Of a stretch of DNA of 64,000 bases, positions 1 to 10,786 are shown piece after piece. Below the pieces are notes generated by a model. That model was not told the DNA's origin and made no database searches. It saw only the letters and a program-made list of their open reading frames with translations. A program made the translations under genes and the position numbers. Origin of the DNA: Sepiola atlantica (lineage: Eukaryota; Mollusca; Cephalopoda; Sepiida; Sepiolidae); NCBI GenBank assembly GCA_963556195.1, contig OY744551.1, positions 10,497,201 to 10,561,200 on the forward strand. The letters are read 5' to 3'. The stretch's first letter is position 1. Each line of letters opens with the position of its first letter.

Positions 1-397
1 AAAAGTGTTATCACTGTCGACCCAAGAGAAGAGCCTATGATGTGTGAAGAGCTTATGGTAGTTTTGTTTTACGGCATATCAACCCTTTTTGGGTTATTTA
101 ATGCCGAATCTGGTCATTATAGTAAAAGTTTTTATGCTTCAAGTTCTTTATATCTTCAAATGTTTAATCATCGTTTTTGGTTTGGTAGTTTTGTTTTACG
201 GCATATCAACCCTTTTTGGGTTATTTAATGCCGAATCTGGTCATTATAGTAAAAGTTTTTATGCTTCAAGTTCTTTATATCTTCAAATGTTTAATCATCG
301 TTTTTGGTTTGGTAGTTTTGTTTTACGGCATATCAACCCTTTTTGGGTTATTTAATGCCGAATCTGGTCATTATAGTAAAAGATTTATGCTTCAAGT
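1..397 (+). repeat. 127-bp tandem repeat of dispersed family R1
   Basis: A 127-bp unit occurs about 2.6 times (unit starts near 58, 185 and 312). It holds the short palindrome AACCCTTTTTGGGTT. Related single copies lie at 14470-14660 (minus), 22265-22320 (minus) and 49782-49840 (plus), so this is a dispersed repeat that was duplicated locally. Short open frames here repeat with the unit and are not genes. Confidence 0.85.
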
Positions 398-571
398 TCT
401 AAAAATAAAAATAAAAAAGGGGAGGGAGAAAGGGAGAGGGGCTGTTGTTTTTGTTTTTGGTTTTGTAGAACATAATTAAGTTTTACAAAAAAAAAAAAAA
501 AAAAAAAAAAAAACGTCAATGTAGGTGAATTTCGTCTCAGGGAGCCACAGGGCAGCCTGATCTGGTATCAC
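398..571 (+). repeat. R1 distal segment, near-identical to 50045-50217
   Basis: About 170 bp, from an A-rich/GGGAGGGAG start through a long A-run to a GGTATCACCAG end, match 50045-50217 almost base for base apart from A-run length. The two copies are followed by different sequence, which fits the 3' part of an interspersed element. I see no coding capacity. Confidence 0.8.
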
Positions 572-639
572 CAGGAAGAGCTTATGGAAGTGATACCTGA
601 TCAGTGAAGGTTGTTGAGAATGTGGTGCACGAAGAGAAA

Positions 640-840
640 TAATATGCAAATGATACGATGGATGTGTAATGTGAGTCTTAAAGATAGGCTTAGATCTGAT
701 GACCTCAGAGGAAAGCCAAAGATAAGAGAAATAAACAAAAAATATGGTCAGAAATAAGTTAGCTTAGAAATCAATTTCTAAAAGCTGTGTAACACATGCC
801 AGCATGTAAAATAGATGCTTAACTGAAGATGATGGTGAGG
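640..840 (+). mobile_element. RTE-like LINE C-terminal remnant
   Basis: From 650 the frame reads MIRWMCNVSLKDRLRSDDLR, a block typical of the region after the reverse transcriptase (RT) domain in RTE-like non-LTR elements (the RWMCGVSLKDR type). The frame then breaks. A second copy at 18063-18405 keeps more of the downstream GRP..TW region. Short ATGATG runs at the end resemble the trinucleotide tails of such elements. Confidence 0.65.
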
Positions 841-1828
841 AATAATGTTAAGCTTAGTTATAGTTGCATGGATAAGATGTTATTAATAATCAAAAACATA
901 ATAAAACAGTAATCAGCAATAGTAACAGTAATAGTGGTACTAATGCTATTAGTGTTAATAATACCAACTTATGTAATTGTAGAATAAAAAATAAGTGCCC
1001 ATTAATTAATAAATGTTTAAAGCTAATGTTATATATGAAGCAACAGTAAATAATAACATCAAGGTACTTTTTAGGAATAGGTATCCAAGAAAATTTCAGG
1101 ACTTACGTCATCAATTCCGAGTTTCATCACAAACGTCTACTGGCGAACGTCAACAAACTTCACTGGATAAACTGAATGTATTATTAGCGGGGGTTTTTTT
1201 GGGGGGGTGGGGGGGGTCGAAGAAAAAATTATTTAACACACGAAACCCTAATTATACCTTAACGCTAACCCTTTTAGTAAAGGTAAATGAAATGGTATCC
1301 CAGAGAAACTAACTAAATCCAAAATATTGCAGACTTAACATTCGTTTGGAAATTCATAAATAAAAAATATAATAGTAAGTAAATAAAATAAAAAGGGGGA
1401 TTAAGTATCTAACAGTGAAACAAAAACAGGAGACCTTAACGTAAGTGTCTAATATTAACACGGGGATCATCACCTGTTTACCATGTAACTGTTTCGGAGA
1501 TTTAAAAACAGGACAGTTATAATATTCATGGCTCTCCAATGGTACTGATCAAACGACCATTTCCCCAATAATCAAGTGTAGAAATAATTCAGCTTAAAAT
1601 TTCACTAATATATACATAAATAAATAATAATAATAATAATAAAATAATAATAATAATATATTACCCTTAAGACTACCGTGTGATATGGTAATTTGCATAT
1701 CAAATAAAATTAATAATAATAATATTACTATCCAAACACTACACCCAAGAACCATTCTGCGATATGGTCGCTAGCAATAAAATTATATAGGAATTAAAGT
1801 TGCATATATATATATATATATATATATA
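841..1828. other. Intronic or upstream sequence without a recognised gene
   Basis: AT-rich DNA with AAT-type simple repeats (about 1620-1665) and a T-run/G-run tract at 1189-1217 that could form a G-quadruplex. Open frames here are short, have no recognisable domain, and lack splice sites in phase with the FN3 gene. Confidence 0.6.
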
Positions 1829-1884
1829 CAGGGTGGGCAAAAATAAGGGTCCTATTTTTAAAAATTCATAACTTTTTTATTTAT

Positions 1885-1924
<40 letters not shown>

Positions 1925-2223
1925 AAGTAAAGGACCCCTTCCGAAGCAAGCATGAGCCGTATTAGCCCTAAGGAACGTACCCTCATTTAGAAAACATTAT
2001 TTTTGCTTAAAAACTCAAAACAGTGTAAAAAACAATACTTTAGTTTTTGTAAGTTTTAAGAAGTGTTTTTCGGCTAAAATTTGTTTTGTTTATTTCAAAA
2101 AATCTCGGAAGGGTCAGTCTACACACACATAAAGTTTGGTGAGTTTAACTTTTATTTTGTGGAAGTTATTCAAATTCAAGTTATTCAAATTTAAAGATAG
2201 GACCCTTATTTTGGCCCACCCTG
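1829..2223 (+). mobile_element. Tc1/mariner-type MITE, copy 1
   Basis: Non-autonomous element of 395 bp with inverted ends: the left end begins CAGGGTGGGCAAAAATAAGG, and the right end, read from the other strand, begins CAGGGTGGGCCAAAATAAGG. It is flanked by TA on both sides, although the left flank is a TA microsatellite. The interior is non-coding. A full second copy in the opposite orientation is at 22753-23136. The CAGGGTGG ends and TA target are typical of mariner-derived MITEs. Confidence 0.88.
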
Positions 2224-3039
2224 TATATATATATATATACATATATATATAAATTATATATAGAATGAAAAGTCCACACTTGGAAGCGTCGATGAAATGG
2301 TGATAATAAGGAGAATATTTTGAAAAAATATTTCGAAAAACCTGGACAATGCAGTTTTTTTATCTTTTTTAAAATAAATTATTTTTCTTAAAAACTTGAG
2401 CACTTTCGGTGACTTACACCTTTGTCAAAAGTATAAGCATATTTTTTTTTTCTCTTCTCTCATTTAATCCTTCTTGATTGAGACATATTTATCGCAGTTG
2501 AGTTGAAATTCGTCTTGATGTTATCGACGATTAATGTTGATATGCTGGTGTGTGTAGCACGCGGTTACGTGAATACGGTAAAATGAAAAGTCCACACTTT
2601 GAAGCGTTGATGAAATGGCGATAATAATTATATTTATATATAAGACGTTTATGTAGTTTTCTTGAAGCATTGTTTATTTGTATATAGAAATGTGATACTT
2701 AGAAGGCAATACAATGCAAAGGTGTGACGGATAGACACAAGTTGGAGCAAATAAGACATATAATGGTAGAACAAGTTAAATAATTTCACCCTTAATACAA
2801 TGTATACATACACACATATATATATATATTTATTTTTTTTCACAAACACACATATATCTGTTTATCTACACAATGTTACAATGTTATGTAATACCTGTAT
2901 CAAGATGGTCTGGTGGAAACTCTGTATGATATAATATTACAGGAACTCTTTTCTTCTTCAGAACCGTGCTCAACTCAAGTTCAATATATATGTATATATA
3001 ATTGCAAAAAAATCCTATGTTTTCTTCTTCTGTCTCTAG
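2224..3039. other. Upstream intron end with a short direct repeat
   Basis: AT-rich. The motif GAAAAGTCCACACTT..GAAGCG followed by a GATGAAATGG block occurs near 2266 and again near 2584, a direct repeat about 320 bp apart. A pyrimidine-rich tract ending TCTCTAG at 3039 is the splice acceptor of the first exon in the window. Confidence 0.6.
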
Positions 3040-3162
3040 TTCCAGGACCCGTTCCATACTTGACAGCAGCTGTCCGTGGTTCCAACCATTTCCTCCTTCG
3101 ATGGGATAAACCAATCGATGCCAACGGCTTCATCATAGGTTATGATATTGCTTTTCAAACAG
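3040..3162 (+). CDS. L1CAM/neuroglian-like protein, exon a: first half of FN3 domain 1
   Basis: First exon of the gene in the window; the 5' part lies outside. The acceptor TCTCTAG and donor GTTCGT give phase 1 on both sides, as expected at FN3 boundaries. It encodes residues 1-40 of the visible protein. FN3 strand A/B features include the conserved Trp (residue 21), and the NGFIIGY block (28-34) matches the 'NG..xGY' turn of L1-family FN3-4. L1-family proteins are neuronal surface adhesion molecules with Ig and FN3 domains outside the cell. The family call rests on residue patterns recalled from L1CAM and neuroglian, not on an alignment. Other Ig/FN3 receptors such as Sidekick are less likely alternatives. 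Confidence 0.85.
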
Positions 3163-3422
3163 GTTCGTAAATTCTAACTTGATTCACTGTCTCAAAATGT
3201 CACGTGTTCAATTGTATCTCATATCGAACCAATCTGTCAGGATGTCTATAAGAGCTGTATCGGCATTCCTGTCAAATGAGTTAAAATTCTACTTCGTCCG
3301 GAATTAACTCATGTCACACTTGGCCAATCAGATTCCTTGGTTTATCAAACAAAGAAGTTTATATCCTTATTTTGGGGGTTTATATGATGGAATATTTAAA
3401 AGAATTTGATTTATATATCTCT

Positions 3423-3935
3423 ATGTATATAAAGTATGTGTATATGCTTATATATTTCTATATATAGGATTCACTCCTAAACTAATTAATTGATCATTAT
3501 GAATTTTGAAACACAGTTGCTAAGCATAAGTGTGAGTAATATGGACTATATTTAGTTTAATTTCGTTTCGAGCAAAGGGAACAAAGACGGGGTGGAATCC
3601 CTTTCGTAAAAATTCAGATACCTCCGATTTTTGTGAAATTTTTTACAATAGGTATTAGATATCGCTTAATAAATATTCCCCAAATTTCAGGTTTTTTTTA
3701 ATATTTTAAAGGGTTTTATGGGGGCATATGCTTAAGCCTTAAATGTTAGACATTTTCTAGAATCAAAATCATGTAATGGATTTTGATCAAAATTGGAATA
3801 AGGATTCTAGACATAAGGTATAGTAGCATTATATCTTGATTTTAAGGGGACATAAAAGTGGTGCAAAACTGTTCTATTCGGGGGAATTTTACTCATCCTG
3901 GGATGGGTATTCTTCTAGATCATATTGTATAGAAG
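3423..3935 (+). mobile_element. Helitron-like non-autonomous element, copy 1
   Basis: The family starts next to an AT-rich microsatellite at AGGATTCACTCCTAAAC and ends GGTATTCTTCTAG, just after a short hairpin CATCCTGGGATG. A hairpin about 8-10 nt before a terminal CTAG is the classical Helitron 3' end. Related copies are at 12965-13260 (minus), 28235-28350 (minus), 38236-38760, 43060-43275 (minus), 43333-43790 and 44110-44230. No Rep/helicase ORF is present. Confidence 0.6.
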
Positions 3936-4017
3936 AGTACATCCTCATCAAAAATGAAAAAAATTATGCTTCACCAGTGTTCACACTAATATTCATATAA
4001 AATAACATCTGAATCGG

Positions 4018-6008
4018 TGAAGTTAAAAAATAAATAAAATAATAGAGAAATAAAGAAAACGTCTCAAACTGGAAAGTTTAAAATAAATAAAATAATAGAG
4101 AAATAAAGAAAACGTCTCAAACTGGAAAGTTAAAAAATAAATAAAAAAATAGAGAAATAAAGAAAACGTCTCAAACCGGAAAGTTAAAAAATAAATAAAA
4201 TAATAGAGAAATAAAGAAAACGTCTCAAACTGGAAAGTTAAAAAATAAATAAAATAATAGAGAAATAAAGAAAACGTCTCAAACTGGAAAGTTTAAAAAT
4301 AAATAAAATAATAGAGAAATAAAGAAAACGTCTCAAACTGGAAAGTTTAAAAATAAATAAAATAATAGAAAAATAAAGAAAACGTCTCAAACTGGAAAGT
4401 TTAAAATAAATAAAATAATAGAGAAATAAAGAAAACGCCTCAAACTAGAAAATTAAAAAATAAATAAAATAATAGAGAAATAAAGAAAACGTCTCAAACT
4501 GGAAAGTTTAAAATAAATAAAATAATAGAGAAATAAAGAAAACGTCTCAAACTGGAAAGTTAAAAAATAAATAAAATAATATAGAAATAATGAAAACGTC
4601 TCAAACTGGAAAGTTAAAAAATAAATAAAATAGAGAAATAAAGAAAACGTCTCAAACTGGAAAGTTAAAAAATAAATAAAATAATAGAGAAATAAAGAAA
4701 ACGTCTCAAACTGGAAAGTTTAAAAATAAATAAAATAATAGAGAAATAAAGAAAACGTCTCAAACTGGAAAGTTAAAAAATAAATAAAATAATAGAGAAA
4801 TAAAGAAAGCGTCTCAAACTGGAAAGTTAAAAAATAAATAAAATAATAGAGAAATAAAGAAAACGTCTCAAACTGGAAAGTTTAAAATAAATAAAATAAT
4901 AGAGAAATAAAGAAAACGTCTCAAACTGGAAAGTTAAAAAATAAATAAAATAATAGAGAAATAAAGAAAACGTCTCAAACTGGAAAGTTAAAAAATAAAT
5001 AAAATAATAGAGAAATAAAGAAAACGTCTCAAACTGGAAAGTTAAAAAATAAATAAAATAATAGAGAAATAAAGAAAACGTCTCAAACTGGAAAGTTAAA
5101 AAATAAATAAAATAATAGAGAAATAAAGAAAGCGTCTCAAACTGGAAAGTTTCAAAAATAAATAAAATAATAGAAAAATAAAGAAAGCGTCTCAAACTGG
5201 AAAGTTTAAAAATAAATAAAATAATAGTAAAATAAAGAAAACGTCTCAAACTGGAAAGTTAAAAAATAAATAAAATAATAGAGAAATAAAGAAAACGTCT
5301 CAATATGGAAAGTTTAAAATAAATAAAATAATAGAGAAATAAAGAAAGCGTCTCAAACTGGAAAGTTAAAAAATAAATAAAATAATAAAGAAAACGTCTC
5401 AAACTGGAAAGTTAAAAAATAAATAAAATAATAGAGAAATAAAGAAAACGTCTCAAACTGGAAAGTTTAAAATAAATAAAATAATAGAGAAATAAAGAAA
5501 GCGTCTCAAACTGGAAAGTTAAAAAATAAATAAAATAATAGAGAAATAAAGAAAACGTCTCAAACTGGAAAGTTTAAAAATAAATAAAATAATAGAAAAA
5601 TAAAGAAAACGTCTCAAACTGGAAAGTTAAAAAATAAATAAAATAATAGAGAAATAAAGAAAACGTCTCAAACTGGAAAGTTAAAAAATAAATAAAATAA
5701 TAGAGAAATAAAGAAAACGTCTCAAACTGGAAAGTTAAAAATAAATAAAATAATAGAAAAATAAAGAAAACGTCTCAAACTGGAAAGTTAAAAAATAAAT
5801 AAAATAATAGAGAAATAAAGAAAACGTCTCAATCGGTGAAGTTAAAAAATAAATAAAATAATAGAGAAATAAAGAAAACGTCTCAATCGGTGAAGTTAAA
5901 AAATAAATAAAATAATAGAGAAATAAAGAAAACGTCTCAATCGATGAAGTTAAAAAATAAATAAAATAATAGCGAAATAAAGAAAACGTCTCAAACTGGA
6001 AAGTTTAA
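4018..6008 (+). repeat. 53-54-bp satellite array, about 37 copies
   Basis: Tandem array of a very A-rich unit with the constant core AACGTCTCAAACTGGAAAG. Spacing of the CGTCTC core is 53 or 54 bp (4060, 4113, 4167 and on). The last units before 6000 carry the variant core CGTCTCAATCGGTGAAG, also seen at the array start (about 4010-4022), so the variant marks both edges. The array lies in the intron between the two exons of FN3 domain 1. Its minus-strand open frame is a periodic artefact. Confidence 0.95.
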
Positions 6009-6730
6009 AATAAAAAGAAAGAAAAAGAAATAAAAGAAAGAAAAAGTGTATAAATTCTCATAGAAAACATGAGGAAAAATTAAAGAAAACCGGTCTTTGT
6101 CTCGCCTCTTATCCAAGTCATGCCGAGAGGCGATCAAGGGATAGTATGTCTTGTCACGTTGGCATCTCGACTCAAACTGTTCATATTTAGGCGGCAAAAA
6201 GTTTGAGTAGAAATGGGAAAAGGCGCACATGTGCAAAGGGTTTTAATCACCCAGCGTATCACTACATGAGTCTGAATATGCCTGTGTTATCTCACCGAAT
6301 CAAGTACGAATTACTCCGCAAGTGATTACATGCAAATGCAATAAAAATAGATCTCAGGATATTTTAAAAGTACATTCAGAGAAAGTTGAAGAATAAAGTT
6401 ACCGACTGCTGTCAATTGAACGGGAATTAGCAAAATTTCACGAATAAGTTTTTGAGATGTGAGTTACAATGAAAAATAAACACAGGTTTCAAACACTGCT
6501 GCCACTACTGCTGAATAAAACTCTATTTACATCATTCAATCAAAACCCTTGTTGCCAGGGTGAGTGACCGCTATTACTAATCCTCCTTCGTATATTCTCT
6601 GATGAATGGCGTAAAACACACACAATCTTTTTATGGGGCCGTTCACCTACCACATTTATTAGATTAATACCCCAACCCCCTACACAAATGTCGACATTAT
6701 TTATTCGTTTATATTTTTTGTAAATTTCAG
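6009..6730. other. Intron, no repeat family recognised
   Basis: Mostly unique-looking AT-rich sequence ending in the acceptor TTTGTAAATTTCAG at 6730. I see no coding exon or RNA gene. Confidence 0.5.
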
Positions 6731-6913
6731 TGCTGGGCTTGAATCTCGGTAAACTGCGGGATCGGGAACCCCAGATCTATGAACCAGAATTAAAGCAAAT
6801 CCGTTTGACCGGATTGAAGTCGTCTCAACTTTATCGCGTCTACATTTGGGCCCGCACAAGAATTGGACGAGGTGAATCCTATTATATTGATGTTGCTACA
6901 ACCCCGCCCGGAG
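6731..6913 (+). CDS. L1CAM/neuroglian-like protein, exon b: second half of FN3 domain 1
   Basis: Acceptor TTTCAG and donor GTAAGA, phase 1 on both sides, joining exon a through a split Val codon (residue 41). It encodes residues 42-101. Visible FN3 marks are LTGLKSS..YRVYIWARTRIGRGE (66-89): the Leu69 and Tyr75 core pair and the 'ART..G.GE' block are characteristic of the fourth FN3 domain in L1CAM and neuroglian. The domain closes with a VATTPPG linker. It should form the beta-sandwich half packing on exon a in the membrane-proximal ectodomain. No Cys is present, as usual for FN3. Confidence 0.88.
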
Positions 6914-7084
6914 GTAAGATGTACAATAAAATAACACCGTTTTTTTTTTTTTTGAAAAAGGCATGAGACAATAAAGCCCTGAATGTATCTTTTTTTTTTT
7001 TTTTTTTAATTATTTTGACTTTTGTTCACCACAAAAAGGGCAAATTGCAAATGAAGCAAAAGGATCTACTGTGATACATGGCAG

Positions 7085-7440
7085 ATTTATAAAGGGGCCA
7101 GCTGGGTGGGGATTTGAGCAGCAAGATGTTTGTTCACATTACATTGAAATTTCTGCATGTTGGTATGGTCTGGGAAGCAGGTAGGGAATTCTAAACATAA
7201 GCGGTTTAATGTAAGAAGCTATTAGAGTGGAAAATCTTTCGGCATCTCGGGACGTCTGCAGTGAAGAGGTGGGATTTTGCTGCTAATCGGGTAGGTCGGA
7301 TACAAATGCAGTAACTTTATCGGAGCAGATTTTATAGAAGTTCTTATAAAACAAGCACAAGGATGTAACTCAGCAATGACGTCACCATAAGACAGTGCAG
7401 GACCTATTGGGTTAACTTTTTTTTTGCCCCTGTCCAAGAG
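7085..7440 (-). mobile_element. CR1/Jockey-like LINE 3' fragment, interrupted
   Basis: Read on the minus strand it gives the post-RT C-terminal region (blocks such as HPCACFIRTS and RRPEMPK) shared by many fragments in this window. The same element resumes at 7850-7960 (minus), so roughly 410 bp of G-rich and R4-type sequence separates the two pieces. Frames are broken. Confidence 0.7.
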
Positions 7441-7496
7441 GGAGACATGGACGGCGGCACCGGGGGGGGGGGGGGGGGGACAGGCAGAGGGGCTCG

Positions 7497-7665
7497 TTTG
7501 AAGTCTGAGCCTTCACAGCAAAAATTAGCGTTTTCAGTTCTCAGAAAAAAGCTGTCATGAGAAAGCAAGACGAGACGGAGAGAGGAAGAGGAAGAGAGAA
7601 AAAACAGGAAAAGACAAAGACAAAGCGAGATAGAGAAAGAAAGAGAAATAAAATCCAGCCAAAAA
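7497..7665 (-). repeat. Inverted copy of R4 repeat 5' part (arm 1)
   Basis: About 160 bp are the near-exact reverse complement of 8457-8617, from the Phe-codon-rich TTTATTTCTC block to CAGACTTCAAACG. The two arms are about 790 bp apart and could fold into a long stem. Shared R4 sequence (see 8440-9740, 33770-34400, 34440-34830) shows that the arms are two opposite copies of one dispersed repeat. Confidence 0.85.
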
Positions 7666-7849
7666 GAAATGAAAAAATGAGGGGGGGGGGGCAGAGGGGC
7701 TCAAGCCCCCTCACTTTTTGACTTGGGCTCCCCCACTTTATGGTCATCAATAATTAAGTTGATATGCATGTGTTTAACCGCCCCCCCTCCCCACACACTT
7801 TTTAGGAGACCCCCCCACACACACACACACTTTTATTACTGTCCCGCCG

Positions 7850-7960
7850 GCCCTGGGAGAGGCTAGTGGTTGGTGCACCAGCCCGGATCTGGCAACAATA
7901 CTTCATGCATAGGCTAATGGTGGCTTTATACAGATATAGGATACCATCCCTTGATCATTC
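7850..7960 (-). mobile_element. CR1/Jockey-like LINE fragment, continuation
   Basis: It continues the minus-strand LINE of 7085-7440. The blocks GTTGGTGCACCAGCCC and CTTTATACAGATATAGGAT recur in the copies at 12290-12365, 16020-16095 and 45800-45890. Confidence 0.65.
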
Positions 7961-7964
7961 TGTT

Positions 7965-8280
7965 CTCTACAGCCCCTTTTTTCACTGAAGAGACGTTGCT
8001 AGTCTTTCTCTACTCTATCATTATTTCCATGGAAAGTACTTGATTGAGCTTCCATCTTTGGTTCCTCCTACCACCATTACAAAAAACTTTCCTGTCTTCC
8101 TCTGTTTACCTAACATCAAACAGAATTTCCATGAACAGAGTTTCTTTCCAAGAACTTTGAATCTGTGAAACACGATGCCACAAGATTGCTTTTCTGAGCG
8201 CTACAACATGGTCATCAAATCTTATGTCAATAACCACTTGTCATAAACCGTCCTCATAAGTCATCCAATTTTATTCATTC
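7965..8280 (+). mobile_element. LINE C-terminal fragment (plus strand)
   Basis: Translated on the plus strand it contains RRDVASLSLLYHYFHGK, corresponding to the RHNVASLSLFYKYYYG block of the LINE at 57190-57245, followed by an EQSFFPRT-like block. It is frameshifted and dead. It lies head-to-head with the minus-strand fragment at 7850-7960. Confidence 0.65.
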
Positions 8281-8439
8281 CATTCATTATTTTCAATCCT
8301 CTCATAATATTCATCATCATTCAACTGTCGATGAATCCATATTATTAAACCTTATCTTTGAGTTGCTTTTAGCCACTTTTTTTTTTTTTTTTTAACAAGA
8401 AAATGCTCATTTCTACAAAATCGCTAGAGCCTTACCTCC

Positions 8440-9740
8440 TTATTATTTCATTGCTATTTGGCTGGATTTTATTTCTCTTTCTTTCTCTATCTCTCTTTGT
8501 CTTTTCCTGTTTTTTCTCTCTTCCTCTCTCCGTCTCGTCTTGCTTTCTCATGACAGTTTTTTTCTGAGAACTGAAAACGCTAATTTTTGCTGTGAAGGCT
8601 CAGACTTCAAACGATTAATGATAGGGATATCGGGTTGGTGGTAGATGACTTTTGTTTCATCAAAGAATGATTCTCTCTCTCGTTCTCCCAACATGCGCAC
8701 TCAATATCTTCCTCTTCATTTTTACTTTCATAGTTGACACTCATTGGAGTTGTTTAGAAAAAAAGTTGTTTTGCGCTGCCCTCTTTACATACATACATAC
8801 ATACATACATATGCACATACATACATACGCACATACATACATACGCACATACATACATACATACGCACATACATACATACATATGCACATACATACATAT
8901 GCACATACATACATATGCACATACATACATATGCACATACATACATATGCACATACATACATACATGCATACATATGCACATACATACATACGCACATAC
9001 ATACATACATACGCACATACATACATACATACGCACATACATACATACATACGCACATACATACATACATATGCACATACATACATACGCACATACATAC
9101 ATACATACATACGCACATACATACATACGCACATACATACATATGCACATACATACATATGCACATACATACATATGCACATACATACATACGCACATAC
9201 ATACATACATACATACGCACATACATACATACGCACATACATACATACGCACATACATACATATGCACATACATACATACGCACATACATACATACATAC
9301 GCACATACATACATATGCACATACATACATATGCACATGCATACATACGCACATGCATACATACGCACATGCATACATACGCACATACATACATACATAC
9401 GCACATACATACATACGCACATACATACATACATACATATGCACATACATACATACATGCATACATATGCACATACATACATATGCACATACATACATAC
9501 GCACATACATACATACATACACACATACTGGAAGACAGTGAGCCCCCAAGATTGGGAAATAAATCTTGATTTTCAGCTATTAGTTGCCATTGGCTACTCA
9601 CATCCTTCTAATTTCCATCATTATTCAACTGTAAATCTATGCATCTCATTGAAACTTACCCTCGAGTGGCTTTTAACCTTGATAAGTGGTTACTTATTAC
9701 AACAGAAATGGCTAATAAATGAAACCATGCACTCATCTTG
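8440..9740 (+). repeat. Dispersed repeat R4 carrying an expanded internal microsatellite
   Basis: The left part (8440-8783) and right part (9530-9740) match R4 copies at 33770-34400 and 34440-34810 in the same order. In those copies the space between the two parts is only a short CA-type repeat; here it is filled by the 740-bp array at 8785-9527. R4 has no coding capacity that I can see. The block CTCGAGTGGCTTTTAACC at 9661-9678 is shared with the LINE tail at 36784. Confidence 0.75.
8785..9527 (+). repeat. Compound CATA/CGCA microsatellite, about 740 bp
   Basis: Repeats of CATACATA alternating with CGCACATA, TGCACATA and rare TGCATACA variants. Because the unit length is a multiple of 4 and few stop codons can form, long open frames appear in several frames on both strands (up to about 300 codons of HTYI or CMYV repeats). 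They are artefacts. Confidence 0.97.
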
Positions 9741-9784
9741 ATTATTCACTCATTGATTAGTGACATCGGAAAAAAACATTTTTT

Positions 9785-9862
9785 TAGATGAGGATTGATA
9801 ATTTGGGTTATTTGGACTACTTTTCTCATCTTGGATGTTATTCTCACAACATTTCGACTAAT
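9785..9862 (-). mobile_element. tRNA-like SINE tail fragment
   Basis: The reverse complement carries the conserved tail of the SINE at 16915-17245: CGAAA(T)GTTGTGAGAATAAC, then CATCCAAGATGAGAA, then a CCAAAT..ATCAATCCTC end. The head is missing. An (AT)n tract follows at 9879-9921. Confidence 0.65.
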
Positions 9863-9877
9863 GTAAATATATAATAC

Positions 9878-9925
<48 letters not shown>

Positions 9926-10198
9926 GGGTAGAAGAAAGCTGGTGGAAGCAGATTGACTCTTTATCACCATTCAGTAGGCGAAGAAAAAAAGATGGGAAAA
10001 AGCACAAATCATCGGTTCAAGGCAGGTGGTGTACACTTTATTGTGTTCTCCCATAACGGATATTCTGTGTTTGTAAAAGTTGTTATTTTTTGTTTAAGAG
10101 CGTGATTTAAAAAATTATTTTTAATTATATATATATAAGTAGAAAGTCTACACATCTAAAACTAGAATAGGTTTAAGGCTTCTAAAATTTATACCAGA

Positions 10199-10385
10199 AC
10201 TGTCCACAAGGACCTGTGGCGCAACGGATATAAGTGCTATGTAATAATCAGTTCTAAGTGACAATCTTTTGGAGGTTCAATACAGACGATACTAAGAATA
10301 CAATTACAAATTACTTATGACTTCTACCCGGTCATGGCTGACGGAATAAGAGTACAGGATATCCGTGTGGATTAAATAAAGGGTT
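10199..10385 (+). mobile_element. tRNA-like SINE, head copy
   Basis: A box TGGCGCAACGG at 10217-10227 and B box GGTTCAATAC at 10274-10283 fit internal RNA polymerase III promoter boxes, 47 nt apart. The sequence then follows the copy at 16915 through GATACTAA and CATGGCTGACGG to TTAAATAAAGGGTT, where this copy stops. It is not a functional tRNA because no cloverleaf can be completed. Confidence 0.7.
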
Positions 10386-10542
10386 CTGTTGATTTTTGCA
10401 TTGTCTTTTTTCTTTTTTTTTTTTTTCCTTTTTCTGTTTTCTTTCTTCTTTTTTTTTTCATTTTTTTTTGTCTTTTTCCCTTTGAATTTCTACCTCAAGG
10501 GAAGTAACCTCCTTTCTTATTTTCCTCAATTATTCATTTCAG

Positions 10543-10665
10543 TTCCGAATGCACCAACGTTCAAGTTTGAACATATTGACTACGCGTACGTCAACATCAG
10601 TTGGCCCGTTGAGCAAAACAGTGATCTCCACGGCAGCGTCTACTATGTAGAATTCAGGAAGGAGG
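10543..10665 (+). CDS. L1CAM/neuroglian-like protein, exon c: first half of FN3 domain 2
   Basis: Acceptor CATTTCAG and donor GTGAGT, phase 1 on both sides. It encodes residues 103-142, with split Val (102) and Gly (143) codons. It starts at the domain boundary VPNAPTF and holds the FN3 core Trp (ISWP, residue 122) and the strand C block YYVEFRKEG. That block resembles the fifth FN3 domain of L1-family members, where a 'Y.VE(Y/F)RK' strand is usual. Exon size (123 bp) and phases equal those of exon a, fitting an ancestral duplication of two-exon FN3 modules. It is part of the membrane-proximal ectodomain. Confidence 0.87.
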
Positions 10666-10786
10666 GTGAGTAAGGGTTTTTTTTTTCTTTCTCCTAGCCG
10701 ACATTCAATACCGGCACTAAGGACTCATAGGCCCCGTAATGTACATACGGCCCGAGCGCATATGAACTGGTCAAACACCAGGTATA

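Noticed and set aside
1013..1312. 99-codon open frame upstream of the first FN3 exon
   Set aside because: Contains a T/G-run, no domain, and no splice sites in phase with the gene.
4827..5249. 140-codon minus-strand frame
   Set aside because: Periodic Phe/Leu/Tyr product of the 53-bp satellite.
8652..9741. Several long open frames (250-305 codons) on both strands
   Set aside because: They consist of HTYI or CMYV repeats produced by the CATA/CGCA microsatellite, which cannot easily form stops. No coding gene.
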